From assembly GCA_965658355.1 (NCBI GenBank), contig CBFHRX010000017.1:1-37997 (forward strand): a stretch of 37,997 bases of DNA, given 5' to 3'. Positions 15,940-25,677 of this stretch are shown in pieces (within the stretch, counting starts at the first letter, position 1; each line of letters opens with the position of its first letter). The position numbers and the translations under genes are program-made. The stretch comes from UBA11891 sp965658355 (GTDB lineage Bacteria; Bacteroidota; Bacteroidia; Flavobacteriales; Flavobacteriaceae). The notes beneath the pieces are model-generated. The model did no database searches. It was given only the letters and a program-made list of their open reading frames with translations, and was not told where the DNA came from.

Positions 15940-17571
15940 TTAATCCTTAGAAAGGAAAGGGTAGCGATAATCCGTTGGTGGAACAAAAGTCTCTTTAATC
16001 AATCGAGGGGATACCCATCTTAATAAATTAAACATCGATCCTGCTTTGTCGTTTGTGCCGGATCCACGTGCACCTCCAAAAGGTTGTTGTCCGACAACGG
16101 CTCCTGTTGGTTTGTCGTTAAAATAAAAATTCCCAGCGGAATTTTCCAATGCCTCTAAGGCTTCTTGTAAGGCATAGCGATCTTGTGAAAAGACGGCTCC
16201 TGTCAATGCGTATTCAGAAGTGCTATCAACCAGTTTTAGAGTGTCAGCCCATTTTTCATCTTCGTAGACATATACTGTCACAAGAGGGCCAAATAATTCT
16301 GTTGTCATGCTGTAGTAGTGAGGGTCTGTTGTTTTTACAACAGTAGGAGAGACAAAGTAACCCACACTATCATCATAATCCCCACCCGTTATAATATCGG
16401 CCTCTGGATCTTTTTTAGCTTTTTCAATAGCGTCTTTTAAACGATCAAAAGCAGTCTTGTGAATCACGGCTGTCATGAAATTCTCGAAATTTTCTGGAGA
16501 TCCCATTTTAATAGTAGCGACTTCCTTTTTCAAATAGTTAAATACCGCATCTGCTATTGAGGCTGGTAAATAGACTCTTGAAGCAGCAGAGCACTTTTGT
16601 CCTTGAAATTCAAAAGCACCCCGAATGATTCCAGTCGCTACTTGCTCAGGAATAGCGGAGGGATGTGCAACGATGAAATCTTTCCCGCCTGTTTCTCCGA
16701 CTATTTTGGGATAGGATTTGTAATGGTGGATATTGTCTCCAATCTTCTTCCAGATATTTTTAAACACAAAAGTAGAGCCTGTGTAGTGAACGCCGGCAAA
16801 ATCAGGACTCGCTAGTACGCGATTGGTGACCATTTCTGGATCGCCCATTACCATATTGATGACTCCGTCAGGGAGACCTGCTTCGCGGAAAACATCCAGT
16901 ACCACTTTAGCCGAAAATATTTGATGATCGCTGGGTTTCCATACAATCACATTCCCCATCATAGCAGCACTGGCAGAAAGGTTTCCAGCAATAGCAGTAA
17001 AATTAAAGGGGGAGATGGCGTAAACAAATCCCTCCAAGGGGCGGTATTGAAGTCGATTCCAGATCCCAGGACCTGAGACCGGCTGGTTTTCGTAAATCTC
17101 TTGCATATAGGCAACATTGAAACGCAAGAAGTCGATGAGTTCACAGGCAGCATCAATTTCAGATTGATGAATTGTTTTGGATTGCGCTAGCATAGTGGCT
17201 GCATTGATGGTAGCGCGGTAAGGGCCTGCTATCAATTCGGCTGCTTTTAAAAATATAGAAGCACGTGCTTCCCAAGGCATATTGGCCCATTTTTGCTTGG
17301 CAGCAAGAGCACTTTCTATCGCCAGATCTACCTCTTTTTCCCCAGCTAAATGGTAAACACCTAGTTGATGTTTATGATCATGAGGAGGGTGCATGCTGGC
17401 TGTTTGACCTGTTTTTATCTCTTTTCCACCAATAAACAAAGGGACCTCTAGAGCTGCATTATACAGTTTTTTATAGGTGTCAAGAACTTCTTTTCTTTCA
17501 GCACTTCCTGGCGCATAGTCAAAGATCGGTTCATTCAGGGGTTGGGGTACAAGGGGATTGCTATTTGCCAT
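15940..17571 (-). CDS. pruA: L-glutamate gamma-semialdehyde (1-pyrroline-5-carboxylate) dehydrogenase
   Basis: A 543-residue aldehyde dehydrogenase that oxidises glutamate semialdehyde to glutamate in proline breakdown. Asn190 in SPFNFTAIAGNL, Glu293 in GETGGKDF and the catalytic Cys327 in FQGQKCSAASRVY match the monofunctional PruA branch, as does the length. No proline dehydrogenase is fused or adjacent. The ATG at 17571 lies 55 nt beyond the end of apaG, which runs in the same direction. No clear -7 box was found in that gap, so read-through from apaG is possible. Confidence 0.94.
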   Translation of the reverse strand: MANSNPLVPQPLNEPIFDYAPGSAERKEVLDTYKKLYNAALEVPLFIGGKEIKTGQTASMHPPHDHKHQLGVYHLAGEKEVDLAIESALAAKQKWANMPWEARASIFLKAAELIAGPYRATINAATMLAQSKTIHQSEIDAACELIDFLRFNVAYMQEIYENQPVSGPGIWNRLQYRPLEGFVYAISPFNFTAIAGNLSASAAMMGNVIVWKPSDHQIFSAKVVLDVFREAGLPDGVINMVMGDPEMVTNRVLASPDFAGVHYTGSTFVFKNIWKKIGDNIHHYKSYPKIVGETGGKDFIVAHPSAIPEQVATGIIRGAFEFQGQKCSAASRVYLPASIADAVFNYLKKEVATIKMGSPENFENFMTAVIHKTAFDRLKDAIEKAKKDPEADIITGGDYDDSVGYFVSPTVVKTTDPHYYSMTTELFGPLVTVYVYEDEKWADTLKLVDSTSEYALTGAVFSQDRYALQEALEALENSAGNFYFNDKPTGAVVGQQPFGGARGSGTNDKAGSMFNLLRWVSPRLIKETFVPPTDYRYPFLSKD

Positions 17572-17626
17572 ATCAATATATTTTTAAACAAGGTAAATAT
17601 GCAAAAAAATAGAAGAAAATAAACCC

Positions 17627-18013
17627 TTAGTTTAAAACAAAAGGGGCGGCAAGTTTGAACGTGGGTATATCTACATGAAACTTATTGGTGTCACTAAAGT
17701 CGATCATGATATAAGACCCTTTCATAGCGCCAATGGGGGAGGTGAGAAGACAACCCGAGCTGTATTCATATTGTTCTCCGGGATTGATGACTGGTTTTTT
17801 ACCGACTACCCCCGAGCCATTTACATACTGGGGTCCGTTTAGACCCTCTAATATTTTCCAATGACGGGTGAGTAATTGTACGGAATTTTTACTGTGATTT
17901 TCTATTAGGATAGTGTAATTAAAACCGTAATGTTTCATGTAGTTTTTCACGTAGCTTCCGTTGTAAGAAGTTGCGACGGAGATTTTGATACCACGTGTTA
18001 CTTGTTGAAGCAT
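17627..18013 (-). CDS. apaG: ApaG family protein
   Basis: A 128-residue single beta-sandwich protein of the ApaG (DUF525) family. The biochemical role is not settled; it has been linked to Co2+/Mg2+ handling in enterobacteria, and a related domain occurs in an F-box protein. Family marks are VTRGIKISV near the start, ENHSKNSVQLLTRHW, GEQYEYSSGCLLTSPIGAMKG and a C-terminal IPTFKLAAPF. ATG 18013 is preferred to an in-frame TTG five codons earlier because it matches the usual N-terminus. It lies between the plug-protein gene and pruA, all on the minus strand. Confidence 0.93.
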   Translation of the reverse strand: MLQQVTRGIKISVATSYNGSYVKNYMKHYGFNYTILIENHSKNSVQLLTRHWKILEGLNGPQYVNGSGVVGKKPVINPGEQYEYSSGCLLTSPIGAMKGSYIMIDFSDTNKFHVDIPTFKLAAPFVLN

Positions 18014-18087
18014 AGTTTTGAAAATCAAATAGTATTACTAATGTAGTAAAAAATGCTTGAAAATCAATCAATAAGACATTTAATTGG

Positions 18088-19380
18088 TCAATTTAAGAGT
18101 TGAAATGAGGATCCGTTGCCAATACCTATCAGCCGATCATTTAAATCTCCAAAATTGCGGTAGTAAACCAAAACCAAATAGCGGTTTTCTGTTTGAGCAA
18201 AAGAACCTCCTATGGCATAGGCGTCAGAACCATCTGAGGTTGATATGACATAGCGATAATTGTAAAATCCTTGTTTCAAAAGCAGCGTTGCTTCATAGGC
18301 ATTCAAGGCTTTGTTGAAGCTCATTTCCGAAGACTCTTCTAGCTGGTAATTATTGAACTTACCCGTGATGTATACCTTTGTATTGGGGATAGCTGAAAGG
18401 GCCGATAGGCTAAAGTGGACTCGGGTATAATCAGCCTCAATTGCTTCCTCTTGAGTACCTTGCAAGGTTCTGGGTTCAAAATCTCCATTGATGTCAGGAG
18501 CAAAGGTATAGGGCAAGTTACTTCTTAGTATATCAGTGTATAAAAAACTATCATACAGATCGGATCGTTCCACAAAACTGATCGAAGGGGAACTTACTCT
18601 CAGATCTTTAGTGTCAAAAAACAAAAACTCATTCCCGCCTGGAAACCGGCTTTGCGCATCATAGCGATACTCCAAACTTGTATTGGTGTAATATTGGGGA
18701 ATCAAGCCCGTTAGAGCGCTGTCCCAATTGTCATTTTGCAAGATGACAATTTTTACGAGTCGCTCTGGATCTCGAAAAGCATTTCCTTTTGGCGTAACTG
18801 AAAACTGAACACTTTGGTGGGTATTAAAGAAATCTAATGCACGCGTTCTAAAAACCCCAACAGCGACATCAGCTTGGTTTTCTTCTACCAGAAAACGCCT
18901 GGAGAAGATCAAGCTGTCGTCACTGTCATAGATCGCAATCATATAATTCCCCGATACTAAAAATTCGGTATTGTCATTGGGGAGTTGGAGTCTGTAATGC
19001 GTGTAGCGTTGAAAAGTATTTGTGGAGCTTCTAAAATCCTCAATCCTCATATTATCAAAGCCCTGTAGGTATTCATTTTTAAATAAATTGGAAACAGTCC
19101 AGTCGTGATTGTAATAGGTAATCCTATAATAATAATCGGCATCTATCGCCTGCAAATCGTCGAATTCTAGCACAAAAGTACTATTGGAATTCAATATTGG
19201 GAATTGCCATTCGGCCCCCGGAGATTTAAACACAATCGATTTTATGTACTCTGGTGGATTCTGTTCAATCCCTTCTTGACTCAAAAGAGGCGGTCCAAAA
19301 AGCATAAAAGCAATCCAAGTAGCTGTACTCAGTTGTCTTAGAGGACTATTCAATAGAGAAGGAGGGAATCGAAATTGCAT
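18088..19380 (-). CDS. DUF5103 family protein, type IX secretion system plug protein
   Basis: A 430-residue secreted protein: an N-terminal hydrophobic segment (about 18-34, WIAFMLFGPPLLSQ) looks like a signal peptide, followed by beta-rich sequence. It matches the DUF5103 pattern I recognise from Bacteroidota, with PPEYIKSIVF early, YYRITYYNHDW, the strand-rich middle, and a C-terminal part (VYITGKFNNYQ, LLKQGFYNYRY) resembling an Ig/carbohydrate-binding-like fold. Members of this family include the periplasmic plug that seals the SprA outer-membrane channel of the T9SS; that role is family knowledge. Start at ATG 19380; no clear promoter was found. Confidence 0.8.
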   Translation of the reverse strand: MQFRFPPSLLNSPLRQLSTATWIAFMLFGPPLLSQEGIEQNPPEYIKSIVFKSPGAEWQFPILNSNSTFVLEFDDLQAIDADYYYRITYYNHDWTVSNLFKNEYLQGFDNMRIEDFRSSTNTFQRYTHYRLQLPNDNTEFLVSGNYMIAIYDSDDSLIFSRRFLVEENQADVAVGVFRTRALDFFNTHQSVQFSVTPKGNAFRDPERLVKIVILQNDNWDSALTGLIPQYYTNTSLEYRYDAQSRFPGGNEFLFFDTKDLRVSSPSISFVERSDLYDSFLYTDILRSNLPYTFAPDINGDFEPRTLQGTQEEAIEADYTRVHFSLSALSAIPNTKVYITGKFNNYQLEESSEMSFNKALNAYEATLLLKQGFYNYRYVISTSDGSDAYAIGGSFAQTENRYLVLVYYRNFGDLNDRLIGIGNGSSFQLLN

Positions 19381-19460
19381 ATCGCTTAAACAGTTATTTA
19401 GAACATTTATAAATAAGAAGGATTAGCATGCTTTCGCTTTACCTCCACAAGCATAATTAG

Positions 19461-19468
19461 TAAATTTG
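19461..19468 (+). promoter_or_regulatory. -7 promoter element of the nqr operon
   Basis: TAAATTTG matches TAnnTTTG exactly, 24 nt before the nqrA ATG. A TTTA at 19438-19441, 19 nt further upstream, is a one-mismatch -33 box. Confidence 0.5.
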
Positions 19469-19492
19469 AGCGGTTTTAGAAAATTTGATTCA

Positions 19493-20842
19493 ATGTCAAC
19501 AGCAATACGTACCCGAAAAGGGGCAAACATCACCTTAAACGGTGAAGCTGAAAAGATAATTAAAGAGTACAGCGCTAGTCCAACAATTGCCATTCAACCG
19601 GACAACTTTTTTGCGCTTACCCCCAAACTTTTGATAAAAGAAGGAGCTGAGGTTGCAAAAGGGGAGCCTGTTTTTTTTGATAAAAACAATCCCTCCATAC
19701 AGTTTGTGGCACCCGTAGCAGGAGAACTCACTCAGATTCAGAGAGGCCCGAAACGAAAGATTGAGGCATTTATCTTCACGCCCAAAGGCAATAAGGTTGT
19801 CACCCATAAAACTGATAACTGGGAGAAACTTGAGCGTTCAGAAGCGATTTCACTTTTATTGGAATCGGGAAATTGGCCTTTTTTAAGCCAACGCCCATAT
19901 GGAACGATCGCCGACCCTGAAGCGACTCCAAAAGCACTCTTTATTTCAGCCTATGCATCGGCGCCCTTAGATGCAGATTTCGATTTTCTACTCAAAAATA
20001 ATAGTAAAGAATTTCAACTCGGAATTGATTTCCTTTCCAAATTAGTTCCGGATATATTTTTATCGGCAGAGGCTCACTATGACGGCTTCTTTAAAGAAAT
20101 TAAGAATGTTACGTACACCCCTGTTAACGGTCCACACCCTGCGGGAAATCTAAGTGTGCAAATCCATCACTTGGCTCCCTTAAACATGGGTGAGACTGTT
20201 TGGACTATCCGTCCAGAAGATGTAGTAAATATCGGCTTGTTTCTAGACTCAGGTGTCTTTTCTGCGCAACGAACCATCGCAATTGCTGGGGGGGCTGTAA
20301 AAGCACCGCAGTATATTAAAACTCAAATTGGTGCTCAGTTAAGCGGTTTACTTGAAATTGGTAAAGTCAATACTGAAAATGCCAATCGATATATTAACGG
20401 AGACGTACTATCCGGTTCTGCTGTTCATGAAAGCGGTCATCTGGGGTATTTTAATAATTTAGTATCGGTTATTCCAGAAGGCAATGAGTACCGTATGTTT
20501 GGATGGTTGCCTTTTGTAGATAATCATATTCCAAGTTTATCAAAAACCTCTTTATCGTGGTTATTTGGTAAAAAGAAATTCAATGTAGACACCAATCTGA
20601 ATGGTGAAGAACGTGCCTTGGTGGTAACGGGGGAGATGGAAAGTGTATTTCCAATGGATATTTTTCCAATGCAGCTACTAAAAGCCTGCATGGTGGGAGA
20701 TATCGAAAAAATGGAAGCTTTGGGAATCTATGAAGTCGTCCCTGAAGATTTTGGACTAGTAGATTATGCCAACACCTCCAAGATTGAAGCGCAGGAAATT
20801 ATTAAAGATGCGTTAGTGCAAATGATAAAAGAAGTAGGATAA
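19493..20842 (+). CDS. nqrA: Na+-translocating NADH:quinone reductase subunit A
   Basis: A 449-residue peripheral subunit of the Na+-NQR respiratory complex. It opens with TRKGANITLNGEAEKI, the typical NqrA start, and contains PVNGPHPAGNLSVQIHHLAPLN and GDVLSGSAVHESGHLGYF, conserved in the family. Start ATG 19493 is chosen over upstream in-frame codons because homology begins there and the -7 element overlaps the alternative. First of six closely spaced nqr genes (gaps 3-11 nt). The complex oxidises NADH, reduces quinone and pumps Na+ out. Confidence 0.95.
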   Translation: MSTAIRTRKGANITLNGEAEKIIKEYSASPTIAIQPDNFFALTPKLLIKEGAEVAKGEPVFFDKNNPSIQFVAPVAGELTQIQRGPKRKIEAFIFTPKGNKVVTHKTDNWEKLERSEAISLLLESGNWPFLSQRPYGTIADPEATPKALFISAYASAPLDADFDFLLKNNSKEFQLGIDFLSKLVPDIFLSAEAHYDGFFKEIKNVTYTPVNGPHPAGNLSVQIHHLAPLNMGETVWTIRPEDVVNIGLFLDSGVFSAQRTIAIAGGAVKAPQYIKTQIGAQLSGLLEIGKVNTENANRYINGDVLSGSAVHESGHLGYFNNLVSVIPEGNEYRMFGWLPFVDNHIPSLSKTSLSWLFGKKKFNVDTNLNGEERALVVTGEMESVFPMDIFPMQLLKACMVGDIEKMEALGIYEVVPEDFGLVDYANTSKIEAQEIIKDALVQMIKEVG

Positions 20843-20853
20843 AATTAAGACGT

Positions 20854-22011
20854 ATGAATTTTTTAAGAAATCAATTAGACAACCTGAAGAGACCTTTTGC
20901 AAAGGGAGAGAAGTGGGAGCGTTTTGCCCCTGCTATCAATGCTTTTGATACTTTTTTATTCGTGCCAAATCACACCACCACAAAAGGCGCACACATCCGC
21001 GATGCGGTAGATCTTAAGCGGACGATGGTAACCGTGATCATCGCTTTGATGCCTGCGTTATTGTATGGGATTTACAACACGGGTTATCAGCATTTTGTTC
21101 AAGTAGGAGAACCCTTTACTTTTATAGAAGCATTTCTTCACGGGGCCTTTAAAGTGGTTCCGATGATTGTTGTCTCCTATGTAGTGGGATTGAGTATAGA
21201 ATTCGCATTTGCTGTTTACAGAGGACACGAAGTAAACGAAGGCTATTTGGTTACCGGAATGCTTATTCCTATGATCATGCCAGTTGATATTCCATTATGG
21301 ATGGTCGCTATTTCAGTCGCATTTGCCGTATTAATAGCCAAAGAAGCTTTTGGAGGTACTGGAATGAATATTCTCAACCCGGCATTAACCGCTCGGGCTT
21401 TCGCCTTTTTTGCTTACCCCACCTATATGTCAGGTAATAAGGTGTGGGTTTCGGAAGCTTCAAACGTAGATGCCATTTCTGGCGAAACTATTTTAGGAAC
21501 TCTTGCCGCAGGACAGCAAGTAAACTACTCAATGTTTGAGATGTTCCAAGGGTCGATTCCAGGTTCTATTGCCGAAACATCCGCCTTGTGGATAGTAGTA
21601 GGAGCTTTGATTCTTATTGCAACAGGAGTAGGGAGTTGGCGCATCATGGCAGGAGGTGTTTTGGGAGCTGCATTTATGGGCTTCTTATTCAACCTTTGGG
21701 GAGCAAATGCTCTTATGAGTTTTAATTGGATGAATCATCTTGTAGTTGGAGGTTTTGCCTTTGGAATTGTATTTATGGCAACGGATCCAGTATCTGCTGC
21801 TCAAACGACTAAAGGGAAATGGATTTACGGAATCCTCGTTGGGATTTTCTGTATCATGATCCGTGTCTTTAATCCAGCATATCCAGAAGGGGTTATGCTG
21901 GCCATATTATTGATGAATGTATTTGCTCCTACTATTGACCATTATGTGATTCAAAGCAATATCAACAAACGAAAAAAACGTTGGGCAAATAGCCAACTAA
22001 AAACAGCCTAA
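20854..22011 (+). CDS. nqrB: Na+-NQR subunit B (covalent FMN, membrane)
   Basis: A 385-residue multi-spanning membrane subunit that forms part of the sodium path. The FMN attachment site is the Thr212 in DAISGETILG, the S-G-x-T form modified by ApbE. GGTGMNILNPALTARAFAF (167-185) is a conserved NqrB stretch. Several hydrophobic helices follow each other from about residue 57. Starts 11 nt after nqrA. Confidence 0.96.
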   Translation: MNFLRNQLDNLKRPFAKGEKWERFAPAINAFDTFLFVPNHTTTKGAHIRDAVDLKRTMVTVIIALMPALLYGIYNTGYQHFVQVGEPFTFIEAFLHGAFKVVPMIVVSYVVGLSIEFAFAVYRGHEVNEGYLVTGMLIPMIMPVDIPLWMVAISVAFAVLIAKEAFGGTGMNILNPALTARAFAFFAYPTYMSGNKVWVSEASNVDAISGETILGTLAAGQQVNYSMFEMFQGSIPGSIAETSALWIVVGALILIATGVGSWRIMAGGVLGAAFMGFLFNLWGANALMSFNWMNHLVVGGFAFGIVFMATDPVSAAQTTKGKWIYGILVGIFCIMIRVFNPAYPEGVMLAILLMNVFAPTIDHYVIQSNINKRKKRWANSQLKTA

Positions 22012-22016
22012 AGAAT

Positions 22017-22745
22017 ATGAACAGAGATAGTAACGGATATACGTTTTTATTTGCTGCAGCTATGGTATTAGTAGTAGCTTCCTCATTGGCTTTTACTGCG
22101 ACTTCTCTTAAGAGTCTTCAAGCAGATAATATTCGCAAAGAGAAAATGCAAAATATACTGGCCACTATTGGTATTGAAACCGATCGTGAGCAAGCAGAAA
22201 AACTGTACAAAGACTATGTCAAAGAGGAATTGGCATTAACAGCTACAGGAAGTGTAGATGAAAGCACCAATGCGTTTACGCTAAAGCTTAATAATGAGAT
22301 TAAAAAGCCCGCTATTGAACAGCGTTTTCCGCTTTATATAGCGGAGGTAGCGTCAGATAAATACTACATTATTCCCCTTCGAGGCGCAGGACTTTGGGAT
22401 GCTATTTGGGGCTATGTGGCTTTGGAAAAAGATAAAAACACAATCAAAGGAGCTGTTTTTGATCACAAAGGCGAAACAGCAGGATTGGGTGCAGAGATCA
22501 CACAAGACTGGTTCCAAAACCGATTTAAGGAAGAAAAGGTGTTTGATGAAAATGGAAAATTGGTTGGGATCAATGTTTCAAAAACAAATAATGACCCTAC
22601 AGACAGTGATAAAAATGACCATGAAGTAGATGCTATTTCAGGGGCTACGATCACTGGAGATGGTGTAACAGCGATGATATATGAGCGCTTACAACACTAT
22701 TTACCCTATTTCAGTCAAGAGAATAATACAGTAGCTGTAAACTAA
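22017..22745 (+). CDS. nqrC: Na+-NQR subunit C (covalent FMN, periplasmic domain)
   Basis: A 242-residue subunit with one N-terminal membrane helix (about 9-29) and a periplasmic FMN domain. The flavinylation site is Thr211 in DAISGATITGDGV. GLWDAIWGYVAL and HKGETAGLGAEI are family marks. It starts 5 nt after nqrB. The apbE gene 3.3 kb downstream should provide the FMN transferase. Confidence 0.95.
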   Translation: MNRDSNGYTFLFAAAMVLVVASSLAFTATSLKSLQADNIRKEKMQNILATIGIETDREQAEKLYKDYVKEELALTATGSVDESTNAFTLKLNNEIKKPAIEQRFPLYIAEVASDKYYIIPLRGAGLWDAIWGYVALEKDKNTIKGAVFDHKGETAGLGAEITQDWFQNRFKEEKVFDENGKLVGINVSKTNNDPTDSDKNDHEVDAISGATITGDGVTAMIYERLQHYLPYFSQENNTVAVN

Positions 22746-22752
22746 AAAACAG

Positions 22753-23448
22753 ATGGCAAACACCGAAAATAAATCAGTAAAAGAACCCAGTGTGCTTTTT
22801 GTAGCTGAAGAAAAAGAGCCTCTTTTTTCTAAGAAAAATAGAGCATTGCTCACCGATCCAATGGACGACAATAACCCTATTACGGTTCAAGTTTTGGGTA
22901 TCTGTTCAGCCTTGGCGATTACAGTACAGCTAAAGCCAGCTGTGGTAATGAGTATTTCTGTAATGGCTGTTATGGCGGCTAGTAATGTCATTATTTCATT
23001 ATTGCGAAATCTTATTCCAAACCGGATTCGAATCATCGTTCAATTGGTAGTTGTAGCCTCTATGGTAATCCTGGTGGATCAAGTATTGCGCGCCTTTGCT
23101 TATGATGTAAGTAAAGAACTATCGATCTTCATCGGTTTAATCATAACCAACTGTATTGTCATGGGACGTCTTGAAGCGTTTGCATTAGGAAATGGCGTTT
23201 GGAAGTCTTTCCTAGATGGAATAGGGAACGCCGCCGGCTATGGTTTTATACTTATCGTAGTCGCTTTTTTTAGAGAGTTATTAGGATCTGGTAAACTCTT
23301 TGGAATGCAGGTGATTCCAGATGCCGTATATGAAATGGGTTATGTTAACAACGGTCTTATGTTGCTGTCGCCAATGGCCCTTATCACAGTAGGTATTTTT
23401 ATATGGATCCAACGTTCACGGAATCGTGACCTAATCGAAAAAAACTAA
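22753..23448 (+). CDS. nqrD: Na+-NQR subunit D
   Basis: A 231-residue membrane subunit related to RnfE. About six transmembrane helices occupy 47-225. LGICSALAITVQLKPAVVMS and the half-repeat cysteine in TNCIVMGRLEAFA belong to the NqrD/NqrE pair that binds an intramembrane iron-sulfur centre; Cys51 and Cys134 are the likely ligands here. The N-terminal extension of about 30 residues before the first conserved segment is longer than in the Vibrio protein. Starts 7 nt after nqrC. Confidence 0.95.
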   Translation: MANTENKSVKEPSVLFVAEEKEPLFSKKNRALLTDPMDDNNPITVQVLGICSALAITVQLKPAVVMSISVMAVMAASNVIISLLRNLIPNRIRIIVQLVVVASMVILVDQVLRAFAYDVSKELSIFIGLIITNCIVMGRLEAFALGNGVWKSFLDGIGNAAGYGFILIVVAFFRELLGSGKLFGMQVIPDAVYEMGYVNNGLMLLSPMALITVGIFIWIQRSRNRDLIEKN

Positions 23449-23454
23449 GCACTT

Positions 23455-24072
23455 ATGGAATCCTATTTGAATTTATTCGTCAAGAGCATCTTTATCGAAA
23501 ATATGATTTTCGCCTACTTTTTGGGGATGTGTTCTTATTTAGCTGTTTCTAAAACTGTAAAAACAGCGGTAGGTCTTGGTTTTGCCGTGATCTTTGTTTT
23601 GGCCATTACGGTACCGATTAACTTTTTATTAGATACTTATTTATTGCGTCCGGGTGCCTTACAGTGGTTGGGGGCAGAATATGCTGAAATTGATTTAAGT
23701 TTTCTAAGTTTCATCATGTTTATAGCAGTAATCGCTTCTATGGTTCAACTCGTAGAGATGATTGTCGAAAAGTTTGCGCCGGCCCTTTATGGTGCGTTGG
23801 GAATCTTTTTGCCCTTGATCGCAGTAAACTGTGCCATCTTAGGAGGCTCACTATTTATGCAGCAAAAAGACTTTGCAGGGGTATCAGACTCTGCAGTATA
23901 TGGATTGGGATCAGGAATCGGTTGGTTGTTAGCAATTGTAGCGATAGCAGCTATCCGAGAAAAAATCACCTATTCCAATGTGCCTGCTCCGCTACGCGGA
24001 CTGGGTATCACATTTATCATCACGGGATTGATGGCGTTAGGGTTTATGAGTTTTATGGGGATTAAATTATAA
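23455..24072 (+). CDS. nqrE: Na+-NQR subunit E
   Basis: A 205-residue membrane subunit related to RnfA, inverted-topology partner of NqrD. Family marks are SIFIENMIFAYFLGMCSYLAVS near the N-terminus and LIAVNCAILGGSLF in the middle; their Cys residues correspond to the iron-sulfur ligands shared with NqrD. Length is normal. It lies 6 nt after nqrD and 3 nt before nqrF. Confidence 0.95.
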   Translation: MESYLNLFVKSIFIENMIFAYFLGMCSYLAVSKTVKTAVGLGFAVIFVLAITVPINFLLDTYLLRPGALQWLGAEYAEIDLSFLSFIMFIAVIASMVQLVEMIVEKFAPALYGALGIFLPLIAVNCAILGGSLFMQQKDFAGVSDSAVYGLGSGIGWLLAIVAIAAIREKITYSNVPAPLRGLGITFIITGLMALGFMSFMGIKL

Positions 24073-24075
24073 GAA

Positions 24076-25371
24076 ATGGATAGTACTGTTATAATTGCAA
24101 GTGTCGTAGTTTTTTTAACCATCACCTTTGCCTTGGTAGGGATGCTTTTGGGTGCAAAAGCCAAATTATTACCCTCGGGTCCTGTGATGTTAAAAATCAA
24201 TGGAGAACAAGATGTAGAAGTAGGCTCTGGTGGAACCTTATTATCTACCCTTGGGAATAGCAAAATATTTTTACCCTCTGCTTGTGGAGGGGGAGGAACC
24301 TGTATTCAATGCAAGTGTCAAATCATGGAAGGTGGAGGTGAAATCCTACCCACTGAAGCGCCACACTTTACACGAAAAGAAATTGCAGAGGGCTGGCGTT
24401 TGGGCTGCCAAGTAAAAGTAAAACAAGACATGGTCATCCAAGTACCCGAAGAGGTATTTGGTATCAAAAAATGGGAAGCCAAAGTCGTTCGTAACTACAA
24501 CGTAGCTTCCTTTATAAAAGAATTTGTAGTAGAGATTCCGGAGGCAATGGACTACAAAGCAGGAGGGTATATTCAAATTGAAATCCCACAGTGTGAAGTC
24601 AAATATGAAGATATGGACATCACAGCGCACCCTGAAGAACATCCCGGCGAGCCAGATAAATTCAAACTCGAATGGGATAAGTTCGGATTATGGCCGCTGT
24701 CAATGAAAAACCCGGAAACAGTAGAACGTGCTTATTCGATGGCTTCTTATCCAGCTGAAGGAAGAGAAATTATGTTGAATGTTCGTATTGCTACACCACC
24801 GTGGGACCGAGCTAAAAACGATTGGATGGATGTCAACCCTGGTGTTGCTTCTTCTTATATATTCTCTAAAAAGGCAGGAGATACGGTTACTATTTCAGGT
24901 CCTTATGGAGAGTTCTTTATCAACCATTCAGAATCAGAAATGATGTATGTTGGAGGAGGTGCTGGGATGGCGCCGATGCGTTCGCATTTATATGAATTAT
25001 TCAGAACGCTAAAAACAGGTAGAAAGGTTACTTTCTGGTATGGAGGGCGTTCGAAGCGAGAATTGTTCTATGTCGATCATTTCCGTGCTTTGGAGAAAGA
25101 TTATCCTAACTTCAAATTCTATATTGCGCTATCGGAGCCATTAGAAGAAGACAACTGGAAAGTAAAAGAAAACCTAGAGGCAGAAGGTGATGGCTTTATC
25201 GGCTTTGTTCACCAGGTAGCAATAGATCATTATTTAAATCATCACGAAGCACCAGAAGATATTGAAGTATATTTCTGTGGCCCGCCATTGATGAACCAAG
25301 CGGTAGAGAAAATGGCAGAGGATTTTGGGGTTCCCCCAGAGAATGTTCGTTTTGATGATTTTGGAGGTTAA
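24076..25371 (+). CDS. nqrF: Na+-NQR subunit F (NADH dehydrogenase, 2Fe-2S and FAD)
   Basis: A 431-residue electron-entry subunit. An N-terminal helix (about 5-26) anchors it. The 2Fe-2S ferredoxin domain has Cys70, Cys76, Cys79 and Cys111. The flavin site follows, RAYSMASYPAEG, then the NADH site GGGAGMAPMRSHL, and a terminal CGPPLMNQAV. Domain order and length are normal. It is the last gene before a strong terminator. Confidence 0.96.
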   Translation: MDSTVIIASVVVFLTITFALVGMLLGAKAKLLPSGPVMLKINGEQDVEVGSGGTLLSTLGNSKIFLPSACGGGGTCIQCKCQIMEGGGEILPTEAPHFTRKEIAEGWRLGCQVKVKQDMVIQVPEEVFGIKKWEAKVVRNYNVASFIKEFVVEIPEAMDYKAGGYIQIEIPQCEVKYEDMDITAHPEEHPGEPDKFKLEWDKFGLWPLSMKNPETVERAYSMASYPAEGREIMLNVRIATPPWDRAKNDWMDVNPGVASSYIFSKKAGDTVTISGPYGEFFINHSESEMMYVGGGAGMAPMRSHLYELFRTLKTGRKVTFWYGGRSKRELFYVDHFRALEKDYPNFKFYIALSEPLEEDNWKVKENLEAEGDGFIGFVHQVAIDHYLNHHEAPEDIEVYFCGPPLMNQAVEKMAEDFGVPPENVRFDDFGG

Positions 25372-25392
25372 AACCACTTTCTTGAAATTGAT

Positions 25393-25426
25393 AAAAAGCC
25401 CGGCAACTGCTGGGTTTTTTAATTTT
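25393..25426 (+). terminator. Intrinsic terminator of the nqrABCDEF operon
   Basis: Arms 25393-25404 and 25409-25420 pair over 12 positions (two G-U) with loop AACT, centred on CCC/GGG, followed by T-rich sequence. It lies 21 nt after the nqrF stop and separates nqrA-F from the small-protein/apbE unit. Confidence 0.85.
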
Positions 25427-25677
25427 TTAGAGGTGTATGATTCCCCTGTTAAATAAGAACCTAAAAGAATCTTTGTAGGGAGTTTATAGGGAAGAGAATC
25501 GTTGTGAACTTATTGTTTCATCACCTAACTTATAATTTTTTTTAGAGAATCAAGTGCTGTAGCTGAAGGGAGTTGAAACTCATCAAAAAATAATTGAGAT
25601 CTGTTCAAAACGCAGTTTAGGAGTCGTAAAAAAAATGCATTTTTGAAAGAGAAAAGCAACAGCATAAAAGAACTATG
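25427..25677. other. Intergenic stretch without a recognised gene
   Basis: About 250 AT-rich bases between the nqr terminator and the next promoter. I found no convincing coding frame, tRNA or riboswitch fold. A 14-bp palindrome of A/T character with TGCA centre lies at 25631-25644 and is probably by chance. It may simply be spacer. Confidence 0.5.

Noticed and set aside
25631..25644. 14-bp A/T palindrome as an operator
   Set aside because: Composition is nearly all A and T around TGCA, which is easily found by chance in this AT-rich spacer.
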